A stretch of DNA of 64,000 nucleotides from the NCBI GenBank assembly GCA_958299035.1, contig CATQJL010000001.1, positions 35,564,780 to 35,628,779 on the forward strand, given 5' to 3'. Under the pieces are notes generated by a model, which was not told where the DNA came from, did no database searches, and was given only the letters and a program-made list of their open reading frames with translations. This stretch comes from Cylicocyclus nassatus (Eukaryota; Nematoda; Chromadorea; Rhabditida; Strongylidae). Shown here piece after piece: positions 1-11,099 of this stretch (its first letter is position 1; every line of letters begins with the position of its first letter). The translations under genes were made by a program, and so were the position numbers.

Positions 1-329
1 GCTATGCCCGGGCCTTACAAATCGCCGATATAGCAGGAGGAGCGCAACACACTACCTTCCTGTACTCATCTCAAGCTGGCATGATACAACCGATACTCGA
101 AGTGGCTGATTACACAAAGTGCATACCCCCTTGATGAAAGCCTGGAGCGCCGACTCTAAATCTGCTTCCCCTCTGTAGCAGAGCGCTTCAGGGAAAAACT
201 TACGAGCATTTTTGGAGTAGACAAATGAACTAATGGCAGGGGTAGAGTCAATCGGTAGTCTCTCTAGACATTGAATGAAGCAATAGCAAGTTATAGGATA
301 TCCTAAGATCACAGATAGGACCTCCCATT

Positions 330-462
330 AGATAAGTCCGTCTCCAGATAAGCCCTGGCTTATCTGGCAGTCTTCGGACTTATCTGACAAGATTAGGGTA
401 GTTTTAACGAGGAAGGGATTTATCTGTATGGCGGACTTTCCGAAGGGCGGACTTATTTGGAT
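330..462. repeat. short imperfect hairpin rich in ACTTATCTG words
   Basis: The sequence GATAAGTCCG near 334 is answered by CGGACTTATTT near 452, and several CTTATCTGG words lie between. This looks like a small decayed hairpin element. No target duplication could be seen. The rest of 1-800 shows no gene. Confidence 0.35.
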
Positions 463-814
463 CAAAAAAAAAATCGGACTCTCTGTAAGAATCTATCTTT
501 TATAAAGCATCGTAAGCTCAGTTCAAAAATCGTCAAATAGCGGGAAACCGCGGTGCGGTCCCGAAGCGCGCGCCTAGCAGCTTTAGATTACTTGTTCACT
601 AGTTCAGAAATTCATACAACGAACTATCTGATATATCACTATCTTTTATTGTTGCATCTGACGTATAGAAACTTGCCGGGTTTCACCTTGACCATTATTC
701 TTATTCATTCGCCTTTTAGTCTCAAGAAAATGTTCATAATTTCTTTCACAGACGCTCTCTGCATATATGAAAAAGGAATTGGAATCAGCGTTCCAAGTTC
801 TTACTAATGGTTTG

Positions 815-2092
815 CAGTTTATGGGGGTGTAGGGCGATTCGTACGACTGTGATGCTTTCCACAGGGCCACCGCCGCGCGCGACATACCCTGCGGCGGCTT
901 CCCTAAGCAAAACAACGGGAGAAAAGATTTGCGGCGTGCGTGACATGTTAAGACAAGTGGAAATCAGGGTGGCGCTTAAAGGCAGCGTACACCCAAAATC
1001 TAAGTTACCGAATTTCCTAGATTCTAAACCGTGCATGTACTGGGCAGAAGAAGACCAACTGCGTTGGTCCGGTCTCCCAATGTTGCTTCTGAGCGGAGAA
1101 AACCCCCCTCAATTTTCTTTCACTCCCCCCCCCCCCCCCTTCTTTCACTCCGCCTCCTCCGGACGAATCCATGACAGCTTAAAGGTAACGTACACCCAAA
1201 ATCTAAGTTGCCTAATATTTCAGATTTTTCTATACCGTGTATATACTGGGCCCAGAAGAAGATCAACTGCGTTGGTCCGGTCTCCCGATGTTGCTTCTGA
1301 GCGGCGAAAACTCCCTCAATTTTCTTTCACTCCGCCTCCTCCGGCCGAATCCACGACAGCGTAAGCTGCAACTGCATTGTTGCATCTGCTGTTGCAAACG
1401 CAACAGCAGATGCAACAATGCAGTTGCTTCTTGCGTTCTGCCTCCTTCGGACGACGAATCCACAACGGCATACTCAGCATTTGCAGTTGCAACTACAGGC
1501 ATCATGCTGTTGCAGCTGCTTTTCGATTGCATTCCGACAGGGGCCGAGCAGTTGGAAACTCGTCCTCCCTTTGAAGAGAGGGTCCTCGGAAATCGGGGTT
1601 TTTTGAGACTTTTGGAGGATTTCAATGTCAAAACTGTAATCAGCGGCACGGAAAGGCCCCAGAATGACAAAAACATCGAAGGTGGAACTTTGGGTGTACG
1701 CTGCCTTTGAGCTGCAGTTGCAGTTGCAATTGCACCTGCTATTGCAAACGCAACAGCAGATGCAACAATGCAGTTGTTTCTTGCGTTCTGCCTCCTTCGG
1801 ACGACGAATCCAGGACAGCATACGCAGCGTTTGCAGTTGTAACTACAGGCATCATGCTGTTGCAGCTGCTTTTCGGTTGCATTCCGACGGGGCCGAGCAG
1901 TTGGAAACACGTCCTCCTTTGAAGAAAGGGTCCTCGAAAATCGCGGTTTTTTGGGACTTTTGGAGGATTTCAATGTCATAACTGTAATCAGCGGCACGGA
2001 AAGGCCCCAGAATAACAAAAACATCGAAGGTGAAATTTTGGGTGTACGCTGCCTTTAAGACCGCCCGTGCAAAAAGACTGTCTCCCAGTTTT
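815..2092. mobile_element. dispersed repeat split by a foldback insertion
   Basis: Positions 820-975 and 2056-2092 match, in order, the continuous sequence at 15465-15650, which includes the words GATTTGCGGCG, TGACATGTTAAGACAAG and GACCGCCCGTGC. The intervening block of about 1.08 kb begins TTAAAGGCAGC and ends GCTGCCTTTAA, so it is an inserted element with inverted ends. The flanking TTAA suggests a piggyBac-like TTAA target, but the empty copy reads TGGA there, so the target is not proven. Inside are two tandem families: about 206 bp (985 and 1190) and about 350 bp (1383 and 1733). Long open frames here are by-products of the repeats. Confidence 0.65.
1368..1427. repeat. perfect 28-bp inverted repeat with a 4-nt loop
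   Basis: The arm GCAACTGCATTGTTGCATCT... (28 nt) is followed by AAAC and then by its exact reverse complement. A decayed relative lies at 1717-1777, one 350-bp tandem unit downstream. The sequence is rich in TGC and TTGC triplets. Confidence 0.9.
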
Positions 2093-2635
2093 ATGGTGAT
2101 CGGCCATTTCGACTTCATGACCCTTGCTTATCAGATCATTCCGGAATGAAGAGTGGTAATGGAAAGCACAAGCCTCTTAAAAGCACGTCCACCCAATTGG
2201 AGGTTGGCGAGATTATAATGGCATACTTGTGTGGGCCCCCACACTAGGCAAACCCCCAAGCTTCGCCGCAAAAGGCTGCTTCTGGAGCGAGAAATCCGCT
2301 CCGGAATTAGCAAAGTAGGAGGGGCGACCACAGTCGCCCCGCCCACTTGCATGCTCTATCTCGCCTGCGCTTGTTGCAGAGGGTTCGCGAAACAGGGATT
2401 TTTGAAGGTTTCGCGGATTTTCCATTTTATATTCGGAATCAGGGCTCTCAGAAGACCTGAAGGCGAAAAAACATTGAATTCGAGATTTTGGATGGACGGT
2501 GCCTTTAATCTATCTAACAATCTGAATTCAAATGTGCAACATGTGCAAACAACTAGTGCATAGAAATGTAGATACCTTTCGGACAGTAAAGAAGATTAGA
2601 TTTAACTGCGCCTTCTATAGAGATGTCTTCAGCTC

Positions 2636-5600
2636 TCAAGAGCAGAAACTTACAAAGACTGGTATGCCACAGATTCCCTCCTCAATTATTCTTGTGCAAA
2701 AACTCACATAATCTAGTTGCTCTTTGGTATGGTCTGCGCTCAAACAAAATCGAACTCGGGCTTTAGTCACAGGTGTGGCTGGAAATCCAACTGCGACAAG
2801 TCCAATATCGCATGCTAACGTACTTCGTGAAAACTCGCTAAATCATAAAATGAGTCTGAATATCTAAATCTGATCTGCCAACTTACACTACTTTCGTGAT
2901 ATGGAATGTCATCAAAGGAACAACAGGACTATCTTCGTGGCCATATATAAGGAAGCCCATCTGTTTCAATCGCCTTCGGAAATATCGCGAATTACGTAAC
3001 AGTTGGACAGCTTTCCGAGCGCCAATGTCAGTACCATCCTCGCCAAGCATGATCTGCAAAGAAAGCAATGTCAGGTGAACGTTATCGAACAAGCAGAGAA
3101 GCGAACATACCTTCATGCTGCTCATCACCTGCGCAGCTATCGGAGGTGACATTGCAGATCCATAGCAAGGTCCAGCGGAACCATATCGTATATGGTCTAT
3201 CAAGGCCTGTACAGTAATTCATTACATTGAGAATGTACTGATAGCAGCTATCAAAGCTAAAATTTACTTATTCATACTGCTTACCCTTGTTCCACCTATG
3301 TAACCTCCTGATGCAGCAAAACTCTTTGTCAGTGTGCCCATCAACACATCCACATCTTTGGGATTGCAACCCCAATACTCAACTACTCCTTTGCCCGTTG
3401 GTCCAAGAGCACCTGAAGGGCGTTAATTCATGTCTATTGGTGTATTATGGGTACTTACCAACGCTGTGCGCTTCGTCCAAGAAAATGTAAGCCCCGTACT
3501 TCTTTTTCACCCGTATGAACTCTGGCAGATCCACTATGGTACCTTCCATGCTATAATGAAAATATGTATTGCTATCATTTACCTACAAGACGAATTACCT
3601 GTAAATGCCTTCGATAACGATGAGAACTTTGTTGTATGGTTTCCCAGTTTTGGGGCTTACCTCGCATAGGGCATTCCTCAACTTCTTTTCACAGTCTTTC
3701 GCATCTCAAAAAATAGGAATATTCCATACTAGGCTATGGACAAAACTTGTAAAATATTAGAAAAGGACAGAAATCATTTACAGCAATAAAATTGACAAAA
3801 AAAAGAACAAAAATTGTTTCCGTAACAACTAAAGACAAAAAACGAACTCACCGTTGTGCCTGAACGTCTTGATAGTGGCCCCGGACACTCGACATCCCAA
3901 TACTAGAGAGGCATGATTGAGCTTATCACTGAGAATCAACGATCCCTAGAGAATGCTCACAATCAATCGATGTGCGCTTATGACAAAACTTCAAATGTAC
4001 CTTATCAACAAGAGACGGAATGTTCATTGAATTAGTACTGAAACCCATAGGGAAAACTATTGCCGCATCCACTCCAAGGTAACGAGCAACACATTTTTCT
4101 ATTTGAGCGTGAACGATGTGGTTGCCTGAAACTCGCTAGGATACCATTCGTCTGTTGTGAACAAATCAGCAAGTATGACACTGTCGAAACAGTACCAGTT
4201 CGGGAACTACAACTTCATATACGGTCAAAAATAAAAAAAATTACCTCGTTCGTGCCTGGTACCACCGATATGCACCCCGTATTTATCAATAAATCGCATG
4301 GCTTCCTCGGCGCATGGGCCGTCGTTGTGTGAAAAACCGAGGTAGTTGTAGGATCCCATGTTGATCACGTCAGTTTCTGTTCCAGTATACCTAAAATGCA
4401 ACAGTACTGACAACAAAAAAGGATACAACTATTGAAAATACCATTCACGAGAAAAACTCAAGATTCAATAATCAAAAAAGATCAATAACGAACATAAATG
4501 TGCGCAGTACCAGTTCGGGAACTACAAAAGCTTCTAAATGTCTAGACAGTTTTTAGATGATAGAAATCTACAAGCGAAGTGCAGTATATTTTACCGTAGT
4601 GTGCAAAAAAAAATTTAGGGAGGTAGTAACAAACAAGCAACCTTGTATGATCTCAACCAGTGTTTCGCTTGAAAAAAAATCCTGCAACGTACTTCTGTGT
4701 CCAACCATAGTCGTCAGTATAGCGATCTTTCAATCGCATCACACTTGCGGGTACGCTGGTAATCGGACGGTTGACAACATCACTCGACTTTCGGTAGATA
4801 TGATTTATGTATATCCCTTCAAAATGACTATCAAGAGGGGCAAAACCCTGAAAATCAGAAAAGTTAGACACAAACGAACGAATTTTTCGGGTTGCGAGCA
4901 AACCAACCTTATGCCGAGGATCATCATTCGCGATTTTCACCTTCAGATATCCTCTTACACGAAGCCAATCAGAAATAATTCCAAAAATGAACATCAGGGC
5001 GCAGGATACTTTGACCATCAAGGCCACGTGCCATGAAGGATCTCCTATTGTTCCATCTGGTGTATACGGGCTTCGATGCCATTTAGTTCTAAAATTGAAA
5101 TCAAAAATGACACAGCAAATAATGAAAAGCAGGTTGATAAACACCACGGGCAATTTGACGCTTTCCCCAATTTTTTCCCCTCGAAAATTGATTAGAAAAA
5201 ACGATGGGATGCAAATAAATTCAATGAACTGAAAGACTGATTCACGGCAAGAGGAAAACATTTTTCCAAGCATTCAAACTAATTATAAGATCTGCTCCAC
5301 TGATGGTGTAGGCATGAGAAATTATGTGATTGCCACATGCCGCTGTTTTTGGTCAAATTTACATAATTAGAACTACAAAATAACTAGAAAAAGTAATGAT
5401 GCAAAAAAAACGAGCGATCAAACTGTGTGAGTCACTGGACGCAAAGATAAATCCTTAAACTGCGCCCCTTTGGACTTTGAACCTGCTGACTCAGTATAAG
5501 TATGACGACCAATGAAATCAAAACTTGCGCGCATTGATTCAAATGGCATACCTATATCATACCCAATCTGTCAATAAAATGCTTATCAAAAGTAAACAGC

Positions 5601-6008
5601 ATTGTGAAAAAAGGGTGACTCAGTTGAAGGGCTTAAGTTTATCAAACTGAAAACTAGCAAAAAACGATTTTGGAAAATAATTGGAACAAATTAGACGTTA
5701 ACTGTAGAAACCAGGTAGACCAGTGCAAAAGTGCACACAGAAAACAGTTGAAAACCAGTAAGAAGTAGTGAAATTCCTAGCCATAACGCAACCGAAGGCC
5801 AAACTAAGAAAAAGAATAGTGACGTCATTGGAATGCGTGTGAATGATTACATGTCGGTTGCATTACAGCACCAATACGAAAAGCAAAAACCTTACTTTTT
5901 AGCATCTGAATGAGCGACTGAATTTGAGTTGGACCAAGTTGAAGAGCAATCGGCTGCATTTACCACTTCCAACGATCCTTCGCTACTAGACGAGCTCGCT
6001 GAGCTCAT
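2636..6008 (-). CDS. sptl-2 or sptl-3: serine palmitoyltransferase catalytic subunit (SPTLC2/SPTLC3 type)
   Basis: Condenses serine with palmitoyl-CoA to 3-ketodihydrosphingosine, the committed step of sphingolipid synthesis. It should act in the ER membrane as a heterodimer with an SPTLC1-type subunit. Exons: 6008-5896, 5088-4908, 4847-4693, 4390-4245, 4125-4001, 3945-3852, 3704-3599, 3550-3459, 3412-3285, 3206-3111, 3053-2887, 2837 onward; all joins keep phase. The product is about 534 residues, near the usual 550-560. A membrane helix lies at about residues 58-76, followed by [24 protein letters not shown] (249-254), DEAHSVGALGPTG (332-344) and [13 protein letters not shown] (363-375). Lys367 is the PLP lysine, so this is the catalytic subunit; SPTLC1 lacks it. 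The start lies 3 nt after a CTCAG acceptor-like site. After 2708 I read through GTGAG to a TGA at 2636, so the last 23 residues are uncertain. Two nematode paralogues (sptl-2, sptl-3) cannot be told apart here. Confidence 0.95.
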
Positions 6009-6016
6009 GTCCTGAG
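6009..6016 (-). promoter_or_regulatory. probable trans-splice acceptor before the SPT start
   Basis: On the minus strand the sequence TTAACCTGCTCAG ends 3 nt before the ATG. The position fits spliced-leader addition. A cis acceptor of an unseen 5' non-coding exon is the alternative. Confidence 0.5.
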
Positions 6017-7402
6017 CAGGTTAACCCTAAGCAAGTGAATGATGTCAAAACCGTACCATGCGCCTTATGAGACAACTGACGGGAAGTGAAAAAAAAACGA
6101 ATGAATGCGGCCGTCGGCTGTCATATAAAATGAAATTTCAAGCTGAGTCATGCTACAACAAAAAAGGTCATCACGTTTGTCACCGTATGAAATCATTGCC
6201 GCAAGAACGCTACATTCCTGACAATAAGATTGTTCACGAAGATTTTAAAATTCCAAATTTTTTCGAAAGGAAGAGATCAAATGATAAATTCGAAGAACTT
6301 GATTGAAACAAATCTCATTTCGAAGTTCCAACGATAAGAGTTTGCAAAAAGTGATACAAATTGATATCTTTTTGATGAAAAAAGAAGAACATGCAAAGGT
6401 TCCGCATGCAGAGAACTAAGGAAAATACGTTCACAGAACTAAGGAAAATACGTTTGCGTACGTAGAGCGCAAGGAAATTCTCGACGAGCCAGTGCTTATG
6501 ACAGACATTCAGTGTTTGCATAAGCAAACAAAAAGAGAAGGGATAGGGCGGAAGGCGACGGGAACAGAAGCAAGAACGAAGAAAAACGAACAAAAAGTGG
6601 TGTAAAAATACATAAAAGCGGCGGAAACCAAACTATTCAAAATTTGACTTTTACACAGTTTGAACATGTCTAAAACAAATTATCAAGTCAAGAAATTCTC
6701 TGATAATTATTGTCGCTCTCGGTAAGTAGCAAAAATAAATAGTCATGACAATCTAACGAAATTAAATGAAAGAGCAATTTGAATGAAACCATTCTCGTAG
6801 ATTTTATCGAATAATCGATGGACTGATAAGAGTAAACACCTCACTCGAGAACATCTGTAGTGAAGCTTACGAGCAGAGCGAGTAAATTTGTGATGGTTCA
6901 CAAATCTCATAAATATATGAATCTCATAAATAATCGTGAATAAAAACTATGAAAAATTTGTAAATCTTCAGAGGACAACTGCATATTTTTGACACAGCGA
7001 TTTCATAACTAGGAGCAGAACCAAGCGTGTAAAAATACAAAAAACTCATTTTTCAAATTCATTCGGATTTGTTGATGTCTGGCATGGCAGATCAATGCCA
7101 TGCAAAACATCAACATTCGATTCAAACTTTTTACAGTGTGTCATCAGGTAGAGGGTCGTAGTTCAAACTGACAAACAGAAAAACTACGCTCTTCGTCGAT
7201 AGACTGATAAAAAGATCATGCCATGCAACATACGTTACGCTATCAAAATTAGCTGCGATAAGTATACTGAAAACAAAAATTAATTAGAGAGCTAGAAATG
7301 CAAGAAAGTTCTTTTTTGGATGATTAGAATATCAAAAACTTTATTATTCTAGTTGACTGTGATTAGCTGCTCTCTGTACTTATCGTAGCGAATTTTGATC
7401 GC
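6009..7402. other. gene-free, AT-rich interval
   Basis: Only short open frames without family features occur, for example 6058-6306 on the plus strand. It lies directly upstream of the SPT gene and may hold its promoter. No clear repeat was found. Confidence 0.5.
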
Positions 7403-7405
7403 TTG

Positions 7406-7536
7406 AGGCACGCGCCATACTTGATCCCTTTGATCCGCTTCATCCACTTCGTCATTGGTCAGTTTGCTAATTGAATAATAGCGAAGTGGATGAAACGGAT
7501 CAAGCGGATCAAGCGGATCAAGTATGGCGCGTGCCT
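7406..7536. mobile_element. 131-bp hairpin MITE
   Basis: AGGCACGCGCCATACTTGAT at 7406 is repeated inverted at the 3' end at 7536. The inner arm CCGCTTCATCCACTTCG also pairs. The right arm contains a tandem GGATCAAGC triplication. No target duplication could be identified. Confidence 0.75.
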
Positions 7537-7539
7537 AAC

Positions 7540-8460
7540 GCATGTTACATGGTATGTTTTTATCATTTCAGCCGAGTAGCGTGAATTCTAATGGAATGGA
7601 CTTTGCCCTCCGTCTATCAGTGTCTAAATTCGAATTCGACGATACAAAAACATCGACTCCATAGGACAGTCTGCCAAAATTCATTCCAATAATCGCAAAA
7701 CACTTTACGGCAATAGAATTGACAACTCGATACTATTGCTTTGCATATAAAAGTGCATATCTTATCAGCATAATATGGTGATTGTTCTTTGTAATTGCAT
7801 TGTTCAAAGGCAATTCAAGGTTCGTTTTGTTTTTTTGGATAGAATGAAGGCCAGTATTGACTGCAAGTGACGCCAGATGCTTTGCCACACAAGCACACAG
7901 TAAATTATATTGAGAGATGGTGCAGACCCAAGTGATTTGAGCGCAAAGCGCTACAGCCTCGTTAATGTGAGGTTTTATCAAGCGCAAAACGAGTTGCATT
8001 TGTACGAAAGACGAGGAGATTTCAGCGTTCATTCAGACGTGAATTAGTGCGCAAAACACCACAAGATTGCGCTCCAGTCATGTTCGAGGATAACGCCAGC
8101 AGCATCAATAAAAACACGATATGAAATAGAACGGATGTATACATGGTAAAATCTCAAAAAGGAATGTGGGAGAAAGATTACAAAGTTTCGTAAGCAGGCC
8201 TTGCACTAAATTTGGAAGCAAAAATTAACCTGCTTCAATGATGGAGATCAAGAATAGAGATAACAATAAAACAAGCATATTGGAAGAGATCCTGCATTTG
8301 AGCAATGGAAAAAGAAGATGAATGTTGCGCAAAATGAAAAAAAGAAAGCAGGAACACAATGTCGAATGAAAAAGTTGCCGGGACTTAAAGACAAAAGCGA
8401 AAGAAGAAAAGATCAATCCCACGAATTCCGTTCCGCGCCCTGTACGTGATTACACAACAC
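7540..8460. other. gene-free interval
   Basis: No supported gene, RNA or clear repeat was seen. Minus-strand frames at 7733-8032 and 8225-8422 have no recognisable family features. Confidence 0.4.
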
Positions 8461-8473
8461 CGTTTATAACCGT

Positions 8474-8632
8474 CTCAGACACTCGCACCGGCCGGCGACC
8501 GTCCGACGACGGCCTTCCGGCCAGCGGCCGCTCTTTAAATCTGGGCGGAGCTAAATACCGGCCGGCGACCGCTCCAAAGAAATCTACCGGCTGGTGGCCG
8601 CTCGAACGGCCGCCAGCCGGTAACATTGCCAT
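8474..8632. repeat. GC-rich repeat with ACCGGCCGGCGACCG words
   Basis: Several copies of an ACCGGCCGG-type word occur within 160 bp. The entry sequence CTCAGACACTCGCACCGGCC reappears reverse-complemented at 10520-10545, next to a similar block at 10395-10540. The two blocks are therefore inverted relatives about 2 kb apart. Confidence 0.65.
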
Positions 8633-9239
8633 GTCGCGGGAAGTGAACGGGATTTGAAAGTTGCATGATTGAGCCGCGTAAGCAAACGCTCTACTTCTCC
8701 TCGTTTATGATTAAGCGCCATTTTTCTACTTCATTCATGTCTTGTTTACGTAATTTATCGTTAGAAAAAGGTTTTGTATGCTTGTCACTCAAAAATACCT
8801 AGAATTCCGTAGTGATCTTACTCTATCTTTGCTAATACCGCCCTCTTTTTCACAATCAAAAGAAAATCCCAATGACATATGTAGCGCCTTTTTCAGATTT
8901 GTTGCTTGTCTTGTATGGCGATAAAGAAGTGACACGCATAGCTGGAACATACTGACTGAGGGGTACAAGGCTTGAATTTCGCTCAGCTTCTTGACTAAAC
9001 AAAAAAGAACGAATGGGCACGTTTCATAACCATCTTTTTCAGGAGACGAATGCGATATGCATGGTATTGAGATCTTGCGCTATGCAACCAGCGCACCATT
9101 GCTTGTACTCGCTGTTTATCATCCTTACCCATGATGAAGCACATGACCTTTCGACTAACTCTTTATGTATTTCAGCACTATGCATTCATGGATTACGTGT
9201 GTACTACATGTCACACATTTCTATGGGAATTGGAATCTA

Positions 9240-9517
9240 CCCTCGATATCATCCCATATGTCTTCCCTCAACATGACGTGGATTACGTGGCTTGATGAGG
9301 CGCCGCCTCGCCTCGGGCTCGCGCCACGTTGCGAGCGCATCATTTGGCGCGACGTGGCGCTCAACACAACGTGGCGCAGGCTTCTCCACGTTCTTCTTGT
9401 TGCCACATCACGCCGAAGATGCGCACGCAACGTGGCGCAAGCCCGAGGCGAGGCGGCGCCTCATCAAGCCACGTAATCCACGTCATGTTGAGGGAAGACA
9501 TATGGGATGATATAGGG
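9240..9517. mobile_element. hairpin MITE, TA-flanked, copy 1
   Basis: The terminal inverted repeat CCCTCGATATCATCCCATAT (right end slightly decayed) is flanked by TA on both sides. The inner arms contain CTCAACATGACGTGGATT and a GC-rich GGCGCCGCCTCGCC core. The sister copy lies 230 bp downstream. Tc1/mariner-type TA targeting is inferred. No coding capacity. Confidence 0.8.
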
Positions 9518-9749
9518 TATCTAGTTTGTGTTCTGCTGCAAGACTACTGACCTTACGCCTAACTCCTAGTGTAGATTCCACAGGACAGGTGCGTTCTTAT
9601 CAAAAATTTGGAACTAGTCCTTGTGTGTTTCAGGGAAAACAACGTTCATTACTTGTCTGCTACAATTGCTTGAGCTTTTTGATTTGCTCTGCCCAGTCAT
9701 ATATAACACCGTCGGTAAGTTTTGGTGTTAACGGGAACATTTGTAAGTA

Positions 9750-10038
9750 CCCTCGATATTAACCCATATGTCTTCCTTCAATGACGTGGATTATGTGGAT
9801 TGGTGAGGCGCCGCCTCGCTTCGGCTTGCGCCACATTGCGGGCGCATCGTTTGGCGTGACCTGGTGCACTAAATAAGATGGACCAGGCTTAATAATGTTG
9901 TTCTTCTTGCCACACCATGCCAAAGAGGCGCACGCAACGCGTGGCGCAAGCTTGAAGCGAGGTGGCGCCTCACCAATCCATGTAAATCCATGTAATTCAC
10001 GTCATGTTGAGGGAAGACATATGGGTTGATATCGAGGG
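9750..10038. mobile_element. hairpin MITE, TA-flanked, copy 2
   Basis: It has the same CCCTCGATAT ends and the same CATATGTCTTCC inner arm as the copy at 9240-9517, again with TA on each side. The interior is GC-rich and symmetric with mismatches. The two copies differ enough to be independent insertions of one family. Confidence 0.8.
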
Positions 10039-10394
10039 TAGCTTATCTCATTTGCAGATCGTCTGCTATGTGGCATTTACATGGTACAAAAGTGAACTTT
10101 TTCAGTCCGGAATCAGCTGAAGGACGATATGCGAGCCCTTGTCGCGAATGGATGGTACTATGCAAGAAAACCTCGTCTTCCGTGTACAAAAAGAAGCGTC
10201 CAAATTTGTAGCGCTAGTTGCATGTTGTATGAGACTTTACGCTATTATATAATCTCATTTATGTATGTTTCCCTATATGATGCAGTTACAATAAATATAT
10301 TCATACGGATTTGTATTTGCTTGTATTGAGAATAGGCGGCAGAGCGAAATAAATACGGAAAAAGAACCGCGTCACATGGCCATTTCGTATCGCG

Positions 10395-10540
10395 GCGCCC
10401 ACATACCGGCCGGCGGCCGTACCTTTCCGGCCGGCGGCCGTCCGAATACCGGCCGGTGGTCGTAGACTACGCGGCTGAGTGAAATCACCTGTGGTCCCAC
10501 CAGCCGGCCGTCGAATGGTCACCGGCCGGTGCGAGTGTCT
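10395..10540. repeat. GC-rich repeat with ACCGGCCGGCGGCCG words
   Basis: At least four copies of an ACCGGCCGG-containing word. It is related, in opposite orientation, to the block at 8474-8632. Confidence 0.6.
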
Positions 10541-10556
10541 GAGGTCGCTGAAGAAA

Positions 10557-10727
10557 GGTAGGTGCCAGAGTAAGCTAATATTTTGTTCAAGTTGGGGTCC
10601 CGCGCAGAACTGGCATCACTAATCATTGTGGCATAATGCCAACTTGGCGTTGTGCCACAATGATTAGTAACGCCAGTTCTGCGCGACCCCAACTTGAACA
10701 AAATATTCGCTTACTCTGGCACCTACC
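10557..10727. mobile_element. 171-bp near-perfect hairpin MITE
   Basis: GGTAGGTGCCAGAGTAAGC at the left is reversed at the right, and pairing continues through CAAAATATT, CAAGTTGGGGTC and CACTAATCATTGTGG to the centre at about 10640. It lies just past the GC-rich repeat and may have inserted into it. No target duplication was found. Confidence 0.8.
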
Positions 10728-11099
10728 AAAGAGTGCTGGCCGGCACTCTGCACCTAGCAAGTCACACCAATGAGCCCTCGCTTAAATTCAAAAGCGATCA
10801 TGGCTCTCAGATTTGAGTGGAGTTGGGTTTCAACTCGAAGCGTGGCTGTTTTTGATGGTGAGCTGGAACGAAAAGCAACGCTACGGTCTTAGTCAATCTG
10901 CCCCCCTTTTTCGTAAGCGCAATCAAAAAACGAAAAATAGAGCTTCACGTTCGCACGCTATGACGTGCGCATTCAAATTGTTCTCATCGACTGGAGGTTC
11001 GCATGCAACGCCCTCGCGCACATGCGTAATTTCTACGCTAAAGGGAGTACGTGATTGACACAGACTTTTTAACGTGGAGGTTTAACAAGTTTATCCTTA

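Noticed and set aside
1263..2024. 253-codon minus-strand frame
   Set aside because: It lies wholly in the tandem and inverted repeat of the foldback insertion; its internal repetition follows the 350-bp DNA period and it has no domain.
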